NCBI GenBank assembly: GCA_016201405.1
Contig: JACQCZ010000015.1
Span: 124,001 to 188,000 of the forward strand
From: Candidatus Acetothermia bacterium
GTDB taxonomy: Bacteria; Bipolaricaulota; Bipolaricaulia; RBG-16-55-9
Direction of reading: 5' to 3'
DNA: 64,000 nucleotides
Shown here: piece by piece, positions 1-12,100 of the stretch
How the letters are laid out: the number at the start of each line of letters is the position of its first letter
How positions within the stretch are numbered: position 1 is the stretch's first letter
Translations under genes and position numbers: made by a program
Notes under the pieces: model-generated
The model's input: the letters and a program-made list of their open reading frames with translations, nothing else
Told to the model about the DNA's origin: nothing
The model's database searches: none

Positions 1-1
1 C

Positions 2-2407
2 AGCGGCAACGCAGTCAGCTCCGTCGCCGGAGCACGACCGGGTGAAGGCATACGCGCAGAAGATGACTCAAAGATCATTCTCATCGAGAACAAGAACCGT
101 ACCACCCCAACGCGGACCACACCCATCGGCGGCACGACCGTCAACCTCACCCACGGCAACAAAGTCAATCAAGTGCTGATTGAAGACAACGCCTCAAACG
201 GCGTCTCGCTTGATAATGCGACATTGCAGATCTCCGATGGTGAGATCGTCAACAACGGCGGAGCTGGTGTTCTTGCCGTCAATTTCTCCACAGTCACTGT
301 GAGCGGAAGCACGCGAAACGAGAGCCTCATCACGGGCAACAAAGGTGCGGGTCTGCAGCTCAAGGACTCTTCATCTTCCGAGGTGAACTCATCCTCCCGG
401 CGCAATTTAAAGGTCCGCACGGCGGACGTCCCGGGTGCTGTCGTCACCCAGACTTCCATCGACCAGAATAGTGGAGATGGAGTATCGCTCAGTAATTCAT
501 CACTCACGATCTACAATAATTCTGAAGATAAGAACAATGGCGGCAATGGAATCAGTGCCATCGGGCGCTCTGTGATTGATGCAGACGACCTGCTCATTGA
601 AAGCAATCCAGCAAGCGGCATTGTCATGGAGAGCTCTGCGGCACTCCTCAACAACGTAGATATCCGCAGCAATAACAATGGCATCGTCGCGACAGGCCGC
701 TCGATTATCGTCTCGACCGGCGGGGCGATTGACCGAAACACCGTGGACGCAGTCCAATTGACCAGCTCCACCGGAGTCTTCACCAATGTTGAGCTCACCG
801 GCAGCAGCGCCGGAGCGGAAGTGAAGAGTGGCTCCACTTTCCGGCTGATCAGCAGCACAGTCTCGGGCAACACGAATCGTGGGATCACCGTCTCCAGCTC
901 GTTTCTCGAGACTCGCGATGGCGATATCCGCAACAACGGCGGGAGCGGAATTGACGCTTCCAGCAGCTCATCGCTCTTGCTCGACAGCACGAACATCTTG
1001 AACCATCCCAACAGCGGAGTGAATCTTGCCGCTTCCACAGCCCGCCTCATCAATGTCCAGTTGACGGGCAACCGGAACGGATTGAGCGCATCGCTCGGAG
1101 CCCTGGCCACCCTCTCTGACAGCTTAGTGACCCGCAACTCCAGCACGGGCGTGGTGATCGATGGCTCGACGGTCCAGCTCATTGACACCAGCGTAACCAG
1201 CAACAGCAGCTTGGGCATCGATGCTCAGGATTTATCGAGGCTCACCACCTCTGGCGGATCCATCGCGCTGAACAGTGATACGGGTCTTCATCTGAAGGAC
1301 TCGATTGCTCAGATCACCAATACAAAGTTTGATGGGAACCGAGGCAACGGCGTCCAAGCCGAAGCACAATCCAACCTCACGATGAGCGGTGCTACAGTCA
1401 TCAATCACGATGATGAAGGACTGCTCCTGCAGAACTCCACCTCCTCGCTCGAGAACACGGCGATTACTAGCAACAAGAAGACCGGTGTCTCTAGCAGCCA
1501 ATCGACCCTGACGCTAAACGGCGGCACGGTAACCGGCAATTCCGGCGATGGAGCGACCTTGCAGGATTCAACCGTCAATATCAACGGAACAACAATCAGT
1601 CAGAACCAGGGACGCGGCATCCAGGCGACCAAAGGCTCGACACTTGTGTTGCAGAACATCACACTCTCTCAGAATAGCGCGGCAGGTCTCTTGCTCGTTG
1701 ACTCTTCATCGGCTGAGATTGAGAGCGGTGTGATTCAATCCAACAACGAGTCGGGCATCACGGCCCAGCAGGGTGTGGCCATCTCTCTGAAGGATAGCAC
1801 AGTGGAAGGCAATCAGAAGCACGGCATCGAGCTTTTGGGGGCCATTGCACAAGTTGAGACCTCTCAAGTCTTGAACAACAAGGGGAATGGCTTTGACCTC
1901 TCCTCCAACTCCAGCGTTCAGCTGACCGACACGGCGATCACCACCAACACGGGCAAGGGCATTGAGAACGTCTCTTCGGTCGTACAGGCCACAGGCGGCC
2001 AGGTGAGTGAGAATGGAAGCAATGGCATAGATTCGACGAATGGCTCCGTCACGCTGAGTGGCACGGTCGTCAGTGGAAATGGCGGAGATGGACTGGGCCT
2101 CAGCAACTCTTCAGCCGAGCTGCGCGACGGCGCTCAGGTGACCAGCAACACAGCCAGCGGCGTCCGTGCCGTGGATCGCTCCAGCCTCTTCTCCAATGGC
2201 GCGACCATCTCTGGGAACACGCAGCATGGCATCACGATGAGTGACTCCTTTGCATTGCTCCAGGGCAACACCATCAACGACAACAAGCAGTTTGGAATCA
2301 CGGCAGATGACCAGTCTGTACTGGTCGGGAGTGGCAACACCGTCCAGAACAACGGCACAAACTTCTCGACCAACATTCCCAGCAGCATCACACAGCCGAG
2401 CAAATGA
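2..2407 (+). CDS. Parallel beta-helix repeat surface protein (5' end missing)
   Basis: The reading frame is open from the first bases of the window, so the true start lies to the left and about 801 residues are visible. The visible protein is built from repeats of about 20-25 residues with recurring N-x-G-x-G-[IV] turns and alternating S/T/V strands, such as NNGGAGVLAV and NNGGSGIDASS. This is the pattern of right-handed parallel beta-helices (NosD/pectate-lyase-like fold, Beta_helix families). Such proteins are usually secreted or surface-exposed and bind or cleave polysaccharide; no catalytic residues can be assigned here. It ends in IPSSITQPSK and lacks the FlgD-like C-terminal domain of the island downstream. 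A hairpin terminator follows. The fold call is firm; the function is unknown. Confidence 0.85.
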   Translation, partial: SGNAVSSVAGARPGEGIRAEDDSKIILIENKNRTTPTRTTPIGGTTVNLTHGNKVNQVLIEDNASNGVSLDNATLQISDGEIVNNGGAGVLAVNFSTVTVSGSTRNESLITGNKGAGLQLKDSSSSEVNSSSRRNLKVRTADVPGAVVTQTSIDQNSGDGVSLSNSSLTIYNNSEDKNNGGNGISAIGRSVIDADDLLIESNPASGIVMESSAALLNNVDIRSNNNGIVATGRSIIVSTGGAIDRNTVDAVQLTSSTGVFTNVELTGSSAGAEVKSGSTFRLISSTVSGNTNRGITVSSSFLETRDGDIRNNGGSGIDASSSSSLLLDSTNILNHPNSGVNLAASTARLINVQLTGNRNGLSASLGALATLSDSLVTRNSSTGVVIDGSTVQLIDTSVTSNSSLGIDAQDLSRLTTSGGSIALNSDTGLHLKDSIAQITNTKFDGNRGNGVQAEAQSNLTMSGATVINHDDEGLLLQNSTSSLENTAITSNKKTGVSSSQSTLTLNGGTVTGNSGDGATLQDSTVNINGTTISQNQGRGIQATKGSTLVLQNITLSQNSAAGLLLVDSSSAEIESGVIQSNNESGITAQQGVAISLKDSTVEGNQKHGIELLGAIAQVETSQVLNNKGNGFDLSSNSSVQLTDTAITTNTGKGIENVSSVVQATGGQVSENGSNGIDSTNGSVTLSGTVVSGNGGDGLGLSNSSAELRDGAQVTSNTASGVRAVDRSSLFSNGATISGNTQHGITMSDSFALLQGNTINDNKQFGITADDQSVLVGSGNTVQNNGTNFSTNIPSSITQPSK

Positions 2408-2455
2408 TGTAGAGACTCAATCCGTGTAGATCACCTCACACGAGGATGGCCTCTG

Positions 2456-2500
2456 AGAGCGGGAGCGGAGCGATCCGTTCCCGCTCTTATTTTAGATGGG
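2456..2500. terminator. Terminator between convergent beta-helix gene and recG
   Basis: A 14-bp stem pairs 2456-2469 with 2474-2487 (one G-T pair) around a GCGA loop, followed by a T-rich stretch. It lies between a plus-strand and a minus-strand gene and may serve both. Confidence 0.75.
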
Positions 2501-2508
2501 ATTTTTAT

Positions 2509-4854
<2,346 letters not shown>

Positions 4855-4926
4855 CTCGCTATAATGATGATAGAGATTTGACGCATGGGCACAAGTCCAC
4901 GTGTCGGAGTGCTTAGAAAGTGAGCC

Positions 4927-5436
4927 ATGAGTCTAGAGGTTCGACTGTATCCAGATCCGGTTCTGCGCGAGCGCGCAAAACCGATTGAAAAGATCAATGA
5001 CGAGATTCGCATGCTGGCCGATGCGATGATCGTGACGCTCGTCCATGCCATCGGCTATGGCCTCGCCGCTCCGCAAGTGGGCGTCTCCAAACGGCTCATC
5101 GTTGTAGACGTCAATAACAAATTTTATGTGCTCGTCAACCCAGAGATTTTGACATTCAGCGAAGAGAAGCAGATGGGCCCCGAAGGCTGTCTCAGCATCC
5201 CTGGCCCGGAGGCCGATGTGGAGCGGTCGCAGAAGATCGCCGTGCGCGCACTCAATCTGGACGGCGAAGAGGTCTATATCGAAGCCGAAGGCATGCTGGC
5301 TCGCGCCTTTCAGCATGAAGTGGATCACCTCAACGGGATTCTATTTATCGATCATCTGGGTCGGGCAAAGCGCCAGCTCGTGCTCCGGGAATTTGAGAAG
5401 CACCTCAAAGAAGAATCGGAAGAGGCGGTGTCGTGA
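4927..5436 (+). CDS. def: Peptide deformylase
   Basis: The 169-residue metalloenzyme removes the formyl group from the N-terminal methionine of new proteins. All three family motifs are present: GYGLAAPQ (residues 43-50), EGCLS with the metal-binding Cys88, and HEVDH with metal ligands His130 and His134 and catalytic Glu131. The start is ATG at 4927. The fmt gene follows after only 3 nt in the same frame, so deformylase and formyltransferase form the usual def-fmt operon. A perfect TATAAT at 4860-4865 lies upstream but has no convincing -35 box. Confidence 0.97.
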   Translation: MSLEVRLYPDPVLRERAKPIEKINDEIRMLADAMIVTLVHAIGYGLAAPQVGVSKRLIVVDVNNKFYVLVNPEILTFSEEKQMGPEGCLSIPGPEADVERSQKIAVRALNLDGEEVYIEAEGMLARAFQHEVDHLNGILFIDHLGRAKRQLVLREFEKHLKEESEEAVS

Positions 5437-5439
5437 GAT

Positions 5440-6375
5440 TTGCGCCTGCTCTTTCTGGGGACAGGCTCCCTCGGGCTGCCCACCCTGAGGGCACTGATTC
5501 AGTCCAATGATCATCAATTGCTCGCCATCTTTACTCAGCCGGATCGGCCGGCAGGGCGCGGTCTCAAGCTAAAAGCCTCTCCCATCAAAGAATTTGCATT
5601 GGAACACCAAATTCCTGTCTATCAGCCTGAAAAGATCAATCGCGATTTAGACCAAGTTCGCTCGTACAATCCTGATGTGATCGTAGTTGCCGCGTATGGC
5701 CAAATTCTCTCTAAAGAGCTTCTTTCTATTCCGCCACAAGGCACAATCAACATCCATGCTTCACTTTTGCCAAAATATCGCGGTGCAGCGCCGATCCAAT
5801 GGGCGCTGATTCATGGTGAGAGTGAGACTGGCATCACAACGTTTTTGCTCAATGAACGGCTAGACACAGGAGATCTTATGCTAAAAAGAGCCATCCCAAT
5901 CACAGAAGACGACACTGCCGGCTCACTCGAAGCCAAGCTTGCAGAGCTTGGCTCAGAGGTGATATTTGAGACTCTCGATGGAATCGCAACTGGAAAACTA
6001 AAAGCACAACCACAAGATCACTTGAAAGCAACTCTTGCCCCTAAGATCAAGAAAGAGCTGGCTCAACTGGATTGGACAAAAAGCGCAAAAGAGTTATTCA
6101 ATCTAATTCGGGGGCTCAATCCATCACCGGGCGCATACACCTTCTATAAAGGGAAGCGTCTCAAAATCCACCGCAGCCGAGTCGCATCAATTAATGCTGG
6201 AAGCGCTACAGCTGGAGAAGTCATTCAACTCAACCCTCAAGGCTTGATTCTTAAAACTGGAGATAACTCACTCGAACTAACAGAAGTCCAACCCGAAGGG
6301 AAAAAGGCTCTAACAGGCACTGAATTTGTGCGTGGGTATCAGATTAAAATCGGAGATCGCTTAGGGCTGAATTAG
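5440..6375 (+). CDS. fmt: Methionyl-tRNA formyltransferase
   Basis: The 311-residue protein formylates Met-tRNA(fMet) with 10-formyl-tetrahydrofolate. The catalytic and folate-binding core reads INIHASLLPKYRGAAPIQ, with Asn104 and His106, followed by the RLDTGD segment holding the catalytic Asp. A C-terminal OB-like tRNA-binding domain follows (FNLIRGLNPSPGAY onward). The start must be TTG at 5440, because def stops at 5434-5436 in the same frame and no other start lies between. A GAAGAGGCGG ribosome site sits inside the end of def, so translational coupling is likely. The stop overlaps the convergent IscA-like gene by 4 nt. Confidence 0.96.
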   Translation: MRLLFLGTGSLGLPTLRALIQSNDHQLLAIFTQPDRPAGRGLKLKASPIKEFALEHQIPVYQPEKINRDLDQVRSYNPDVIVVAAYGQILSKELLSIPPQGTINIHASLLPKYRGAAPIQWALIHGESETGITTFLLNERLDTGDLMLKRAIPITEDDTAGSLEAKLAELGSEVIFETLDGIATGKLKAQPQDHLKATLAPKIKKELAQLDWTKSAKELFNLIRGLNPSPGAYTFYKGKRLKIHRSRVASINAGSATAGEVIQLNPQGLILKTGDNSLELTEVQPEGKKALTGTEFVRGYQIKIGDRLGLN

Positions 6376-6767
6376 TGCTGACAGCCGCAGTTTCCACCAC
6401 AGCCGCACTCACCGCCACTGCCCTCTGCGCCAGAGCCGCAGCCACAACTTCCACCTTCATGCCCTAAAGTCTCAAGATTGGGGTTCTGAATCGCAAAGCC
6501 TTGTCCCATTTGCGGGTCATCCACAAAATCAATCGTTGAGCCATCCAACAGACTCAGGCTGGACGGGTCAATGAAGATGCGAAGTGCGCCTTGCGTAAGA
6601 ACTGTGTCATCAGCCTGACTCTCCTTCTCTGGGAATAGCCCATAGGATGGGCCAGAACAGCTACAGCCTCCCAATTGTGCCACGAGACGCAAGCCATATT
6701 CCTCTTTCTGTTCAAGACGCAACGCCTCGCTCATCATCGTCGCAGCCTTATCCGTCACTGTCAGCAT
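6372..6767 (-). CDS. HesB/IscA-type iron-sulfur cluster protein with Cys-rich tail
   Basis: The 131-residue A-type carrier-like protein belongs to the HesB/IscA/ErpA family, which delivers Fe-S clusters to target proteins. The first conserved cysteine region is GGCSCSGPSYGL. The usual C-terminal CGCG pair is present (SCGCGSG) but is followed by an extra Gly/Cys tail, GECGCGGNCGCQH. The start is the ATG at 6767, because GAAAGGAGTT lies 8 nt upstream; an ATG 42 nt further out lacks a ribosome site. It is convergent with fmt and overlaps it by 4 nt. The tail might bind metal, but this is inference. Confidence 0.88.
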   Translation of the reverse strand: MLTVTDKAATMMSEALRLEQKEEYGLRLVAQLGGCSCSGPSYGLFPEKESQADDTVLTQGALRIFIDPSSLSLLDGSTIDFVDDPQMGQGFAIQNPNLETLGHEGGSCGCGSGAEGSGGECGCGGNCGCQH

Positions 6768-6842
6768 TTCACACAACTCCTTTCGATCACACAGCAAGCT
6801 TTCCATCAATTTACCACAAGATTAGACTCAACACAATATCCA

Positions 6843-8486
6843 TTATCGCTGAAAAAACTCTTGTTTGGATGGGTGGATGACACGCATAGACTTTGCCAGT
6901 CGCGGATAGCGCTTTGCGAAGGCCTCATACATCTGGTAGGCAATCTCGCGCACGGAGAAGTGATTCTCAGGTCCCGTGCGCAGCTCGGCGATGTACTGAA
7001 GCTCTGCTGCGTCCATCTTGAATAGACTCTTTCTTCGAAAAGCAAACGGGAGCGCATATTGGCCTACGCCGGCGTGCTGCGCATCAATTCTGCGTGCCAA
7101 ACCACCCGCTTCTATCATCAATTTTTCATAGCGCTCTCTCAGACTCGATGCCTGAAGATCGGGCGGCGTATCAAAGCCGAGCTCTGCATCTAAATTCTTG
7201 TGGATTTGCACGAGCCTGCGGTGCCGGTGAAAGTCACGCCAAGCACCACAATCCACGCACAGATCAAAGACAAACTGATATCCAGAACGCGTCTGAAAGG
7301 GTGGCGGGTCGAACTTCCCCCGATACTTTTGGGGAATGGCCAGAATCTCCTGCCTCTCTTTGGCATTCAGCCCATCAGCGACGAATCTTTCGAGCTGTGA
7401 ATAGGAATGCGGCAATGCCGTGTATAGCAGCGTTGCTAGCTGCTCGATCTCCGGATCGCACCGCTCGCTGAGCTGTGCACCCAGTCTCGTCTCGACCTCG
7501 CCTATGCGCGGTGCCAATTCGCTGGCCAGCTTTTGGGTCGCCTCGCGGGTTTTGATCAAAGATTCGCTTCGTTCTGCGTATTTGACGAGCGTAGGGACAG
7601 AGGGCGCATCGAAGGCTGCTATTTCTTCAATTTTCTTGGACAACGCTTTCGAGTCTTTAGGCAGGGCTTTCTCTATTTCTTCTATTAGAGGCCGAAGGCG
7701 CTCATTGACGGGATTGAATGCCGGCTTTTTGACAGCCGCCTCTTTGAGCTCTTGTGCAATCTCCTGGATTTCTACTAAGGGATGCGAGAGCAAATCGATC
7801 AGTCTGCGCTCCAGGGTGCGCGCGCTGAGGATGTGGCCCAGCCCTGTGCGAATTCCCATAGGCAAGATGTATCTGACCACATCGAAGGCTCGGGCCTTGA
7901 GTGTCCGCTCGTACTTCGCATCATCCATGTCAGCAGGCCGTTCCCATGCGTGCCGCTCCATCAGGAAGTTCAGCACCTCTGGAAGGAACGCGCGATACTC
8001 ACTCAGCAATCTTTGGCACAGATTTCGGTATTCATCCTCAAGCTGACTTCCCTTAATCTCTGTTGGAATATGAAAGCCACGCTTCTCAAAGTCTTGATAC
8101 CGGGTAGAGCTGGCTTGGCCATCAATCAGGGGCTCATCCCAGAGCTCTTCAGCGGCCACCATCGAGATATTTTCAAAGATCACCGTCACATGCGCGAGGT
8201 CGGCAATGGACGAGTGGCCGTAATCAAAATAGAAGGTCTCATAGAACTTCTGAGCCCCCTCTTGGGTGAGGTCCATAATCCACTTTTGATAGGGCTGGCT
8301 GGAGCGGCTAAATTTGGCGACGCCATAGCCTCCAGGCTCGGGGTGCACTCCCAGCACCGTGAATATGCGCCTTTCGCTGAATCTGTCTGGCCTCTCCTCT
8401 CGCTCCAGCCCACTCATCTCGGGACGAGAGTAGCCCATCAGGCACCGGTTTGCCAACAGGTACGTCGCAGCCTTGACAACGGGCAA
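6843..8486 (-). CDS. Tandem ThyX-like (FAD-dependent thymidylate synthase family) protein
   Basis: The 547-residue protein is about twice the length of ThyX, the flavin-dependent thymidylate synthase. The first half has a ThyX-like core: YGHSSIADLAHVTVIFENIS, then GQASSTRYQ in place of the RHRxxSxNExSxRY motif. The SxRY end survives but the RHR that binds FAD/dUMP is gone. The second half carries DFHRHRRLVQIHKNL, where RHR reappears. The two halves may combine into one site, or it may be a non-synthase paralogue. The start is uncertain. TTG at 8486 has no Shine-Dalgarno but sits 8 nt after a TACTAT box, as in other leaderless genes here. ATG at 8438 is an alternative. Confidence 0.75.
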   Translation of the reverse strand: MPVVKAATYLLANRCLMGYSRPEMSGLEREERPDRFSERRIFTVLGVHPEPGGYGVAKFSRSSQPYQKWIMDLTQEGAQKFYETFYFDYGHSSIADLAHVTVIFENISMVAAEELWDEPLIDGQASSTRYQDFEKRGFHIPTEIKGSQLEDEYRNLCQRLLSEYRAFLPEVLNFLMERHAWERPADMDDAKYERTLKARAFDVVRYILPMGIRTGLGHILSARTLERRLIDLLSHPLVEIQEIAQELKEAAVKKPAFNPVNERLRPLIEEIEKALPKDSKALSKKIEEIAAFDAPSVPTLVKYAERSESLIKTREATQKLASELAPRIGEVETRLGAQLSERCDPEIEQLATLLYTALPHSYSQLERFVADGLNAKERQEILAIPQKYRGKFDPPPFQTRSGYQFVFDLCVDCGAWRDFHRHRRLVQIHKNLDAELGFDTPPDLQASSLRERYEKLMIEAGGLARRIDAQHAGVGQYALPFAFRRKSLFKMDAAELQYIAELRTGPENHFSVREIAYQMYEAFAKRYPRLAKSMRVIHPSKQEFFQR

Positions 8487-8730
8487 ACGATTTGATAGTA
8501 TCGAGATTAACCAGGTTTCCCAGGGAGTGAAGAGGAGAACCTGTTGGGAGAGGTAGACAAAAGACGCTGTTAGCTATCATTTCTTTGTTTATCTTTTTCG
8601 CGACGCGTGTCCGGCGTTTACCCTCCTAAATGTCCTCTCCTAGACTCCCCGATGGGAATGTGGCCGTGGCAAGTTCAGAGATAAGATAGGCCAGACCCTA
8701 TGATTGGGAATGGGAGTTCGGAAGAGACTC

Positions 8731-8760
8731 TTGACAGGGGCATTTTGGATATGCTAGCAT
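8731..8760 (+). promoter_or_regulatory. Promoter for surface-protein island
   Basis: TTGACA at 8731-8736, an 18-nt spacer, and TAGCAT at 8755-8760 preceded by TGC (extended -10). It points into the island; the first gene starts 424 nt downstream. Confidence 0.45.
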
Positions 8761-9095
8761 GCAACCAAGAGGTAAGAGTGGTGGGAGTGGGAATCAAGCT
8801 GTTTAAGCTATTATTTATTTCCCCATTGTTCTCCGCAGAGCTAGTTTCTCACCCCACGATAACCTTGTCGAGATCGAAGGGAACGCGTTCGAGCCTGTGA
8901 CTAGAATCACATACACCCAAGTTGAGAGCAGAGTACATTGGCAAGGCTTCACCAATGGTTATTGGCGTTTTTCGAGCCCGAGTAGGTTGAGGACCCCACT
9001 CGAAGTAGGAACCAATTGAATTTATTCGAAACTTTGCAGATTGAACAAGAAGGCACCACAATCATCAAGGAGGTGGTAACCACTGCAGAGTGATC

Positions 9096-9115
9096 AAACC
9101 CTCACGGGTTTTCGG
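9096..9115 (+). promoter_or_regulatory. Small attenuator-like hairpin in the leader
   Basis: AAACCC (9096-9101) pairs with GGGTTT (9106-9111) around TCAC, followed by TCGGTTGTTT. It could be a weak terminator or attenuator before the first island gene. The stem is only 6 bp, so this is tentative. Confidence 0.3.
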
Positions 9116-9183
9116 TTGTTTATGACCAGAGCTCTCGAAACTCTAAGCAAGTTAATCAGTTCAGATACGAAGGAGGTATGCCA

Positions 9184-12100
9184 GTGAAGAGTAGGAGCCA
9201 AGTAGTAACATTGATGGCGGTTTTGGCGCTTGTGTTTGCCATTACTGCGATCTTCTCCCCTGCGGCCCTAGCCGGACGCAGCGAGGCCTATTTTTCAGAC
9301 GTCAGCGGTAACCCTAAGACGAACTGGAAGGTGGGCGAAACCCTTTACGTCACCGTCATTTCTCACGACGAGAATCGCTCAAGCGATGAAGTCGAGATGA
9401 TTGACACTCGTTTCCATTGTGAGACACACACCACAGTCCCAGTACCGTGTGTCGAGATTTGGGACCCCAACACAAAGGACAGCGAGTCGAATTATGGATC
9501 ACTGATTTTGACAGAGACCGGTTCGAACACCGGTATCTTCCGCTCTCAGACGGGCATCCTGATCAAGCCACTTGAGGATGACCCGAACTATGACGAGAAC
9601 GGAACCCTCGAAGTCATCAATGGCGACACGATTGCGTTGCGCTATCAGTCCGCCTCCGATGACAACGACATTGATCTCGATCTGGCCAAGATCAGCTCGA
9701 CACGCGCCACCATCCGGATCACCAACCAGGCTGGTCAGGATGTTCCGGTCTTCCAGCTCGGTCAGCAGGTCTGGATTACCGTTGAGGATGCCGATGCCGA
9801 CATCAATCCACTCAGCCCGGATTCCGTTAAGGGCGTAACCCTTTGGAACCCCCGCTGTGTGTGGAACGTGTTGGAGCGCGCTGGCGCCCCACGCTCGGAC
9901 AACCCACAGCCCAAGCCTTGTAACGGCCCGGTGGCCTACGATGCTTCTCTGCGACACATTGCCGAGAATGCGGGGATCAACCCGAATCCATTCATGGATT
10001 CTTTGATCTTGTACGAGACGGGCCCAAGCACGGGTGTCTTCCGAAATGTCAATGGCATTACATTGCTTGATCAATTGGGTCCGGACGTACAATTCCCGAA
10101 CGTGACAACTGCTTTCCAGTTGTTCGCTCAGCACAAGGACACCATCGTCGCGTTCTATCGCCGGCCAACTATCACCGGCTCACTGCCACAGCTTCCACCT
10201 CAACCCAGCCCGACCCAAACCGATCTTTGTACTCAGAATGCAATCGTTGACTGTAAGCGAACCCTTCCCACCCAGGTCTCTCCGGGTGAGACGTTCGATG
10301 TGACCATCGAGATCACCGCCAAACAGGCGATCAAGCTCGTTGGCATCTCAGAGAGCGCTCCGGCCGGGTTTAGCTTTATCAACATTAAAGAACAGAGCCC
10401 ACAAACGACCAACGCCGCCATTCGTGGCGACCGCTTGCGTGCTGCATGGGATGGCAACATCCAGGCTGGCCAGACCTTCCGCATCACCTATTCGATGCAG
10501 GCAGGCTCCCAGGTTGGACCCGCCAAGATCCGTGGCGTCGTGTTGGACCCGCTTCCCACTGTGCCACTGATCTCAGCATTCAATGTGGTGGCCGCTAGCA
10601 GCTCGGCCTCTGCCGCCGGAGTCTCTTCCGCCGGTGTGAGCGCACAAGCCACCGGAGCTATCGGCAGCCTCGTGCGGACTGCGCCGACTCAAGCCAATGT
10701 TGGCGAGCCCTTCACAGTCAAGCTCCACTTTGGCGCTGGCAAGGCCCTTCAGTTCGTTTCGATCAAGGAAGACTACGATGGATTGACCTTGGTTGACATT
10801 GGAACGCTGCTTCAGGATCAGGGAACCACGCTTCGTGGAATCATCCCCGGTGCCGCTGCAGGCGGATCCAATGACTTCAGCTATCAGCTCAAGTGCCCAG
10901 CCGAAGGTACATTCACCATCACAGGCAAAGCTGAGACAAAAGGTGAGACCGCAGTCGTCGAGACCTCTACGGTTAAGTGTGGCAAGGGCGGCGGCCAAAC
11001 GCCACCTCCACCAACCGGCGTCGTCACCGGCTTCAACCGTGGACGCGGCGGTTTCAACGACAACCAAGACTTCGCATTGGCTCAGGCCAAGGTCGGCCAC
11101 TTGAACCCTGCCACGTTGTCCTTTACGGACATCAATGGCAACCCGATCACAGAGCTGGGCTTGGGCAAGGACGTCTTTATCACGTTGGTCGATGATGATC
11201 AGAACATGGACTCTGACCACGTGGAGACGCTCTGCGTCCAGGTATTTGATGTCAATGGTGGACACGAAGGTGACACCCCCGGCATCGCCCGCGACTTGAA
11301 CCCATTGTTCAAGGATGATCCGCGCGCCTGCATGGAGGACCATGTTCGCGACCTCTTTATGTGGAAGACGGGTGTGAAGCTGGTCGAGACCGGCACCAAC
11401 ACCGGCATCTTCCGCAACCCGGACACACTCAAGATCCTTCCGATCTGTGCTCCGGCAGAGGCCGATGTCTACCCATTTGACACCGACCCACTCCAGACAC
11501 TAAACATCCAGATCCACAAGATGAACTTGACTGGACAGCCCATCTTCAAGCCAGGTCTCCACTCGGATGACCCAGCCCAGTGGTGGGCAGAGAAGAGCGT
11601 ACGCGTCGGCACCGTCTTGAAGCCGTGTGTCTGGAACTCTCCCGCAGAGTCCGATTTGGCGGACAAAGAGTTCCCATTCCCAACGGACTTCGGTCTGGAC
11701 AACCCAGATGCGGCCAAGATCCCTGGCGAAGATGTGCCATGGAAGATCGCGGCCCACGCCGGTGACGTGCTCTACGCTGTCTATCAGGACCAGCTTGTTG
11801 ACCCGTACGACGTGGTCTACGCGACGGCTCCAATAGCCGACTTCGAGACCTTCGACGGCACGACCAATAACATCCAGTTTGTCGATGAGAACGGCAACCC
11901 GATCGACACCTACAAGATCGGACAGGACGTCTTCGTGAAGCTGCGAGACGACGACCGCAACTCCTCCGCCGATGTGGTGGACAAGATCGACATCCTGGTG
12001 CTCGACCGCAACAGCGGCGACTGGGAGAACGTCATCTTGGAGGAGACGGGAGCCAACACCGGCATCTTCATGAACAGCAAGGGTCTCTCCTTGCAGCCGG

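Larger units (their letters stand above)
8487..9183. other. Long intergenic region with promoter and ~420-nt leader
   Basis: This gap separates the minus-strand ThyX-like gene from the plus-strand surface-protein island. It holds a promoter-like pair at 8731-8760, a leader of about 420 nt, an internal AAGGAGG at 9067-9073 and a small hairpin at 9096-9111 followed by a T-rich stretch. No tRNA, known riboswitch core or convincing protein gene was recognised. A 12-codon reading frame (GTG at 9090) overlaps the hairpin and could be a leader peptide, but its spacing from the ribosome site is too long. Confidence 0.5.

Noticed and set aside
169-1218. Long antisense frames across the beta-helix gene
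   Set aside because: They mirror the repeats of the plus-strand gene, lack ribosome sites and have no recognisable domain.
4860-4865. TATAAT as a def promoter
   Set aside because: There is no usable -35 box at 16-18 nt, and the site overlaps the recG start region.
7782-8495. A 237-codon plus-strand frame opposite the ThyX-like gene
   Set aside because: It is fully inside a gene with clear family motifs and has no promoter or ribosome site.
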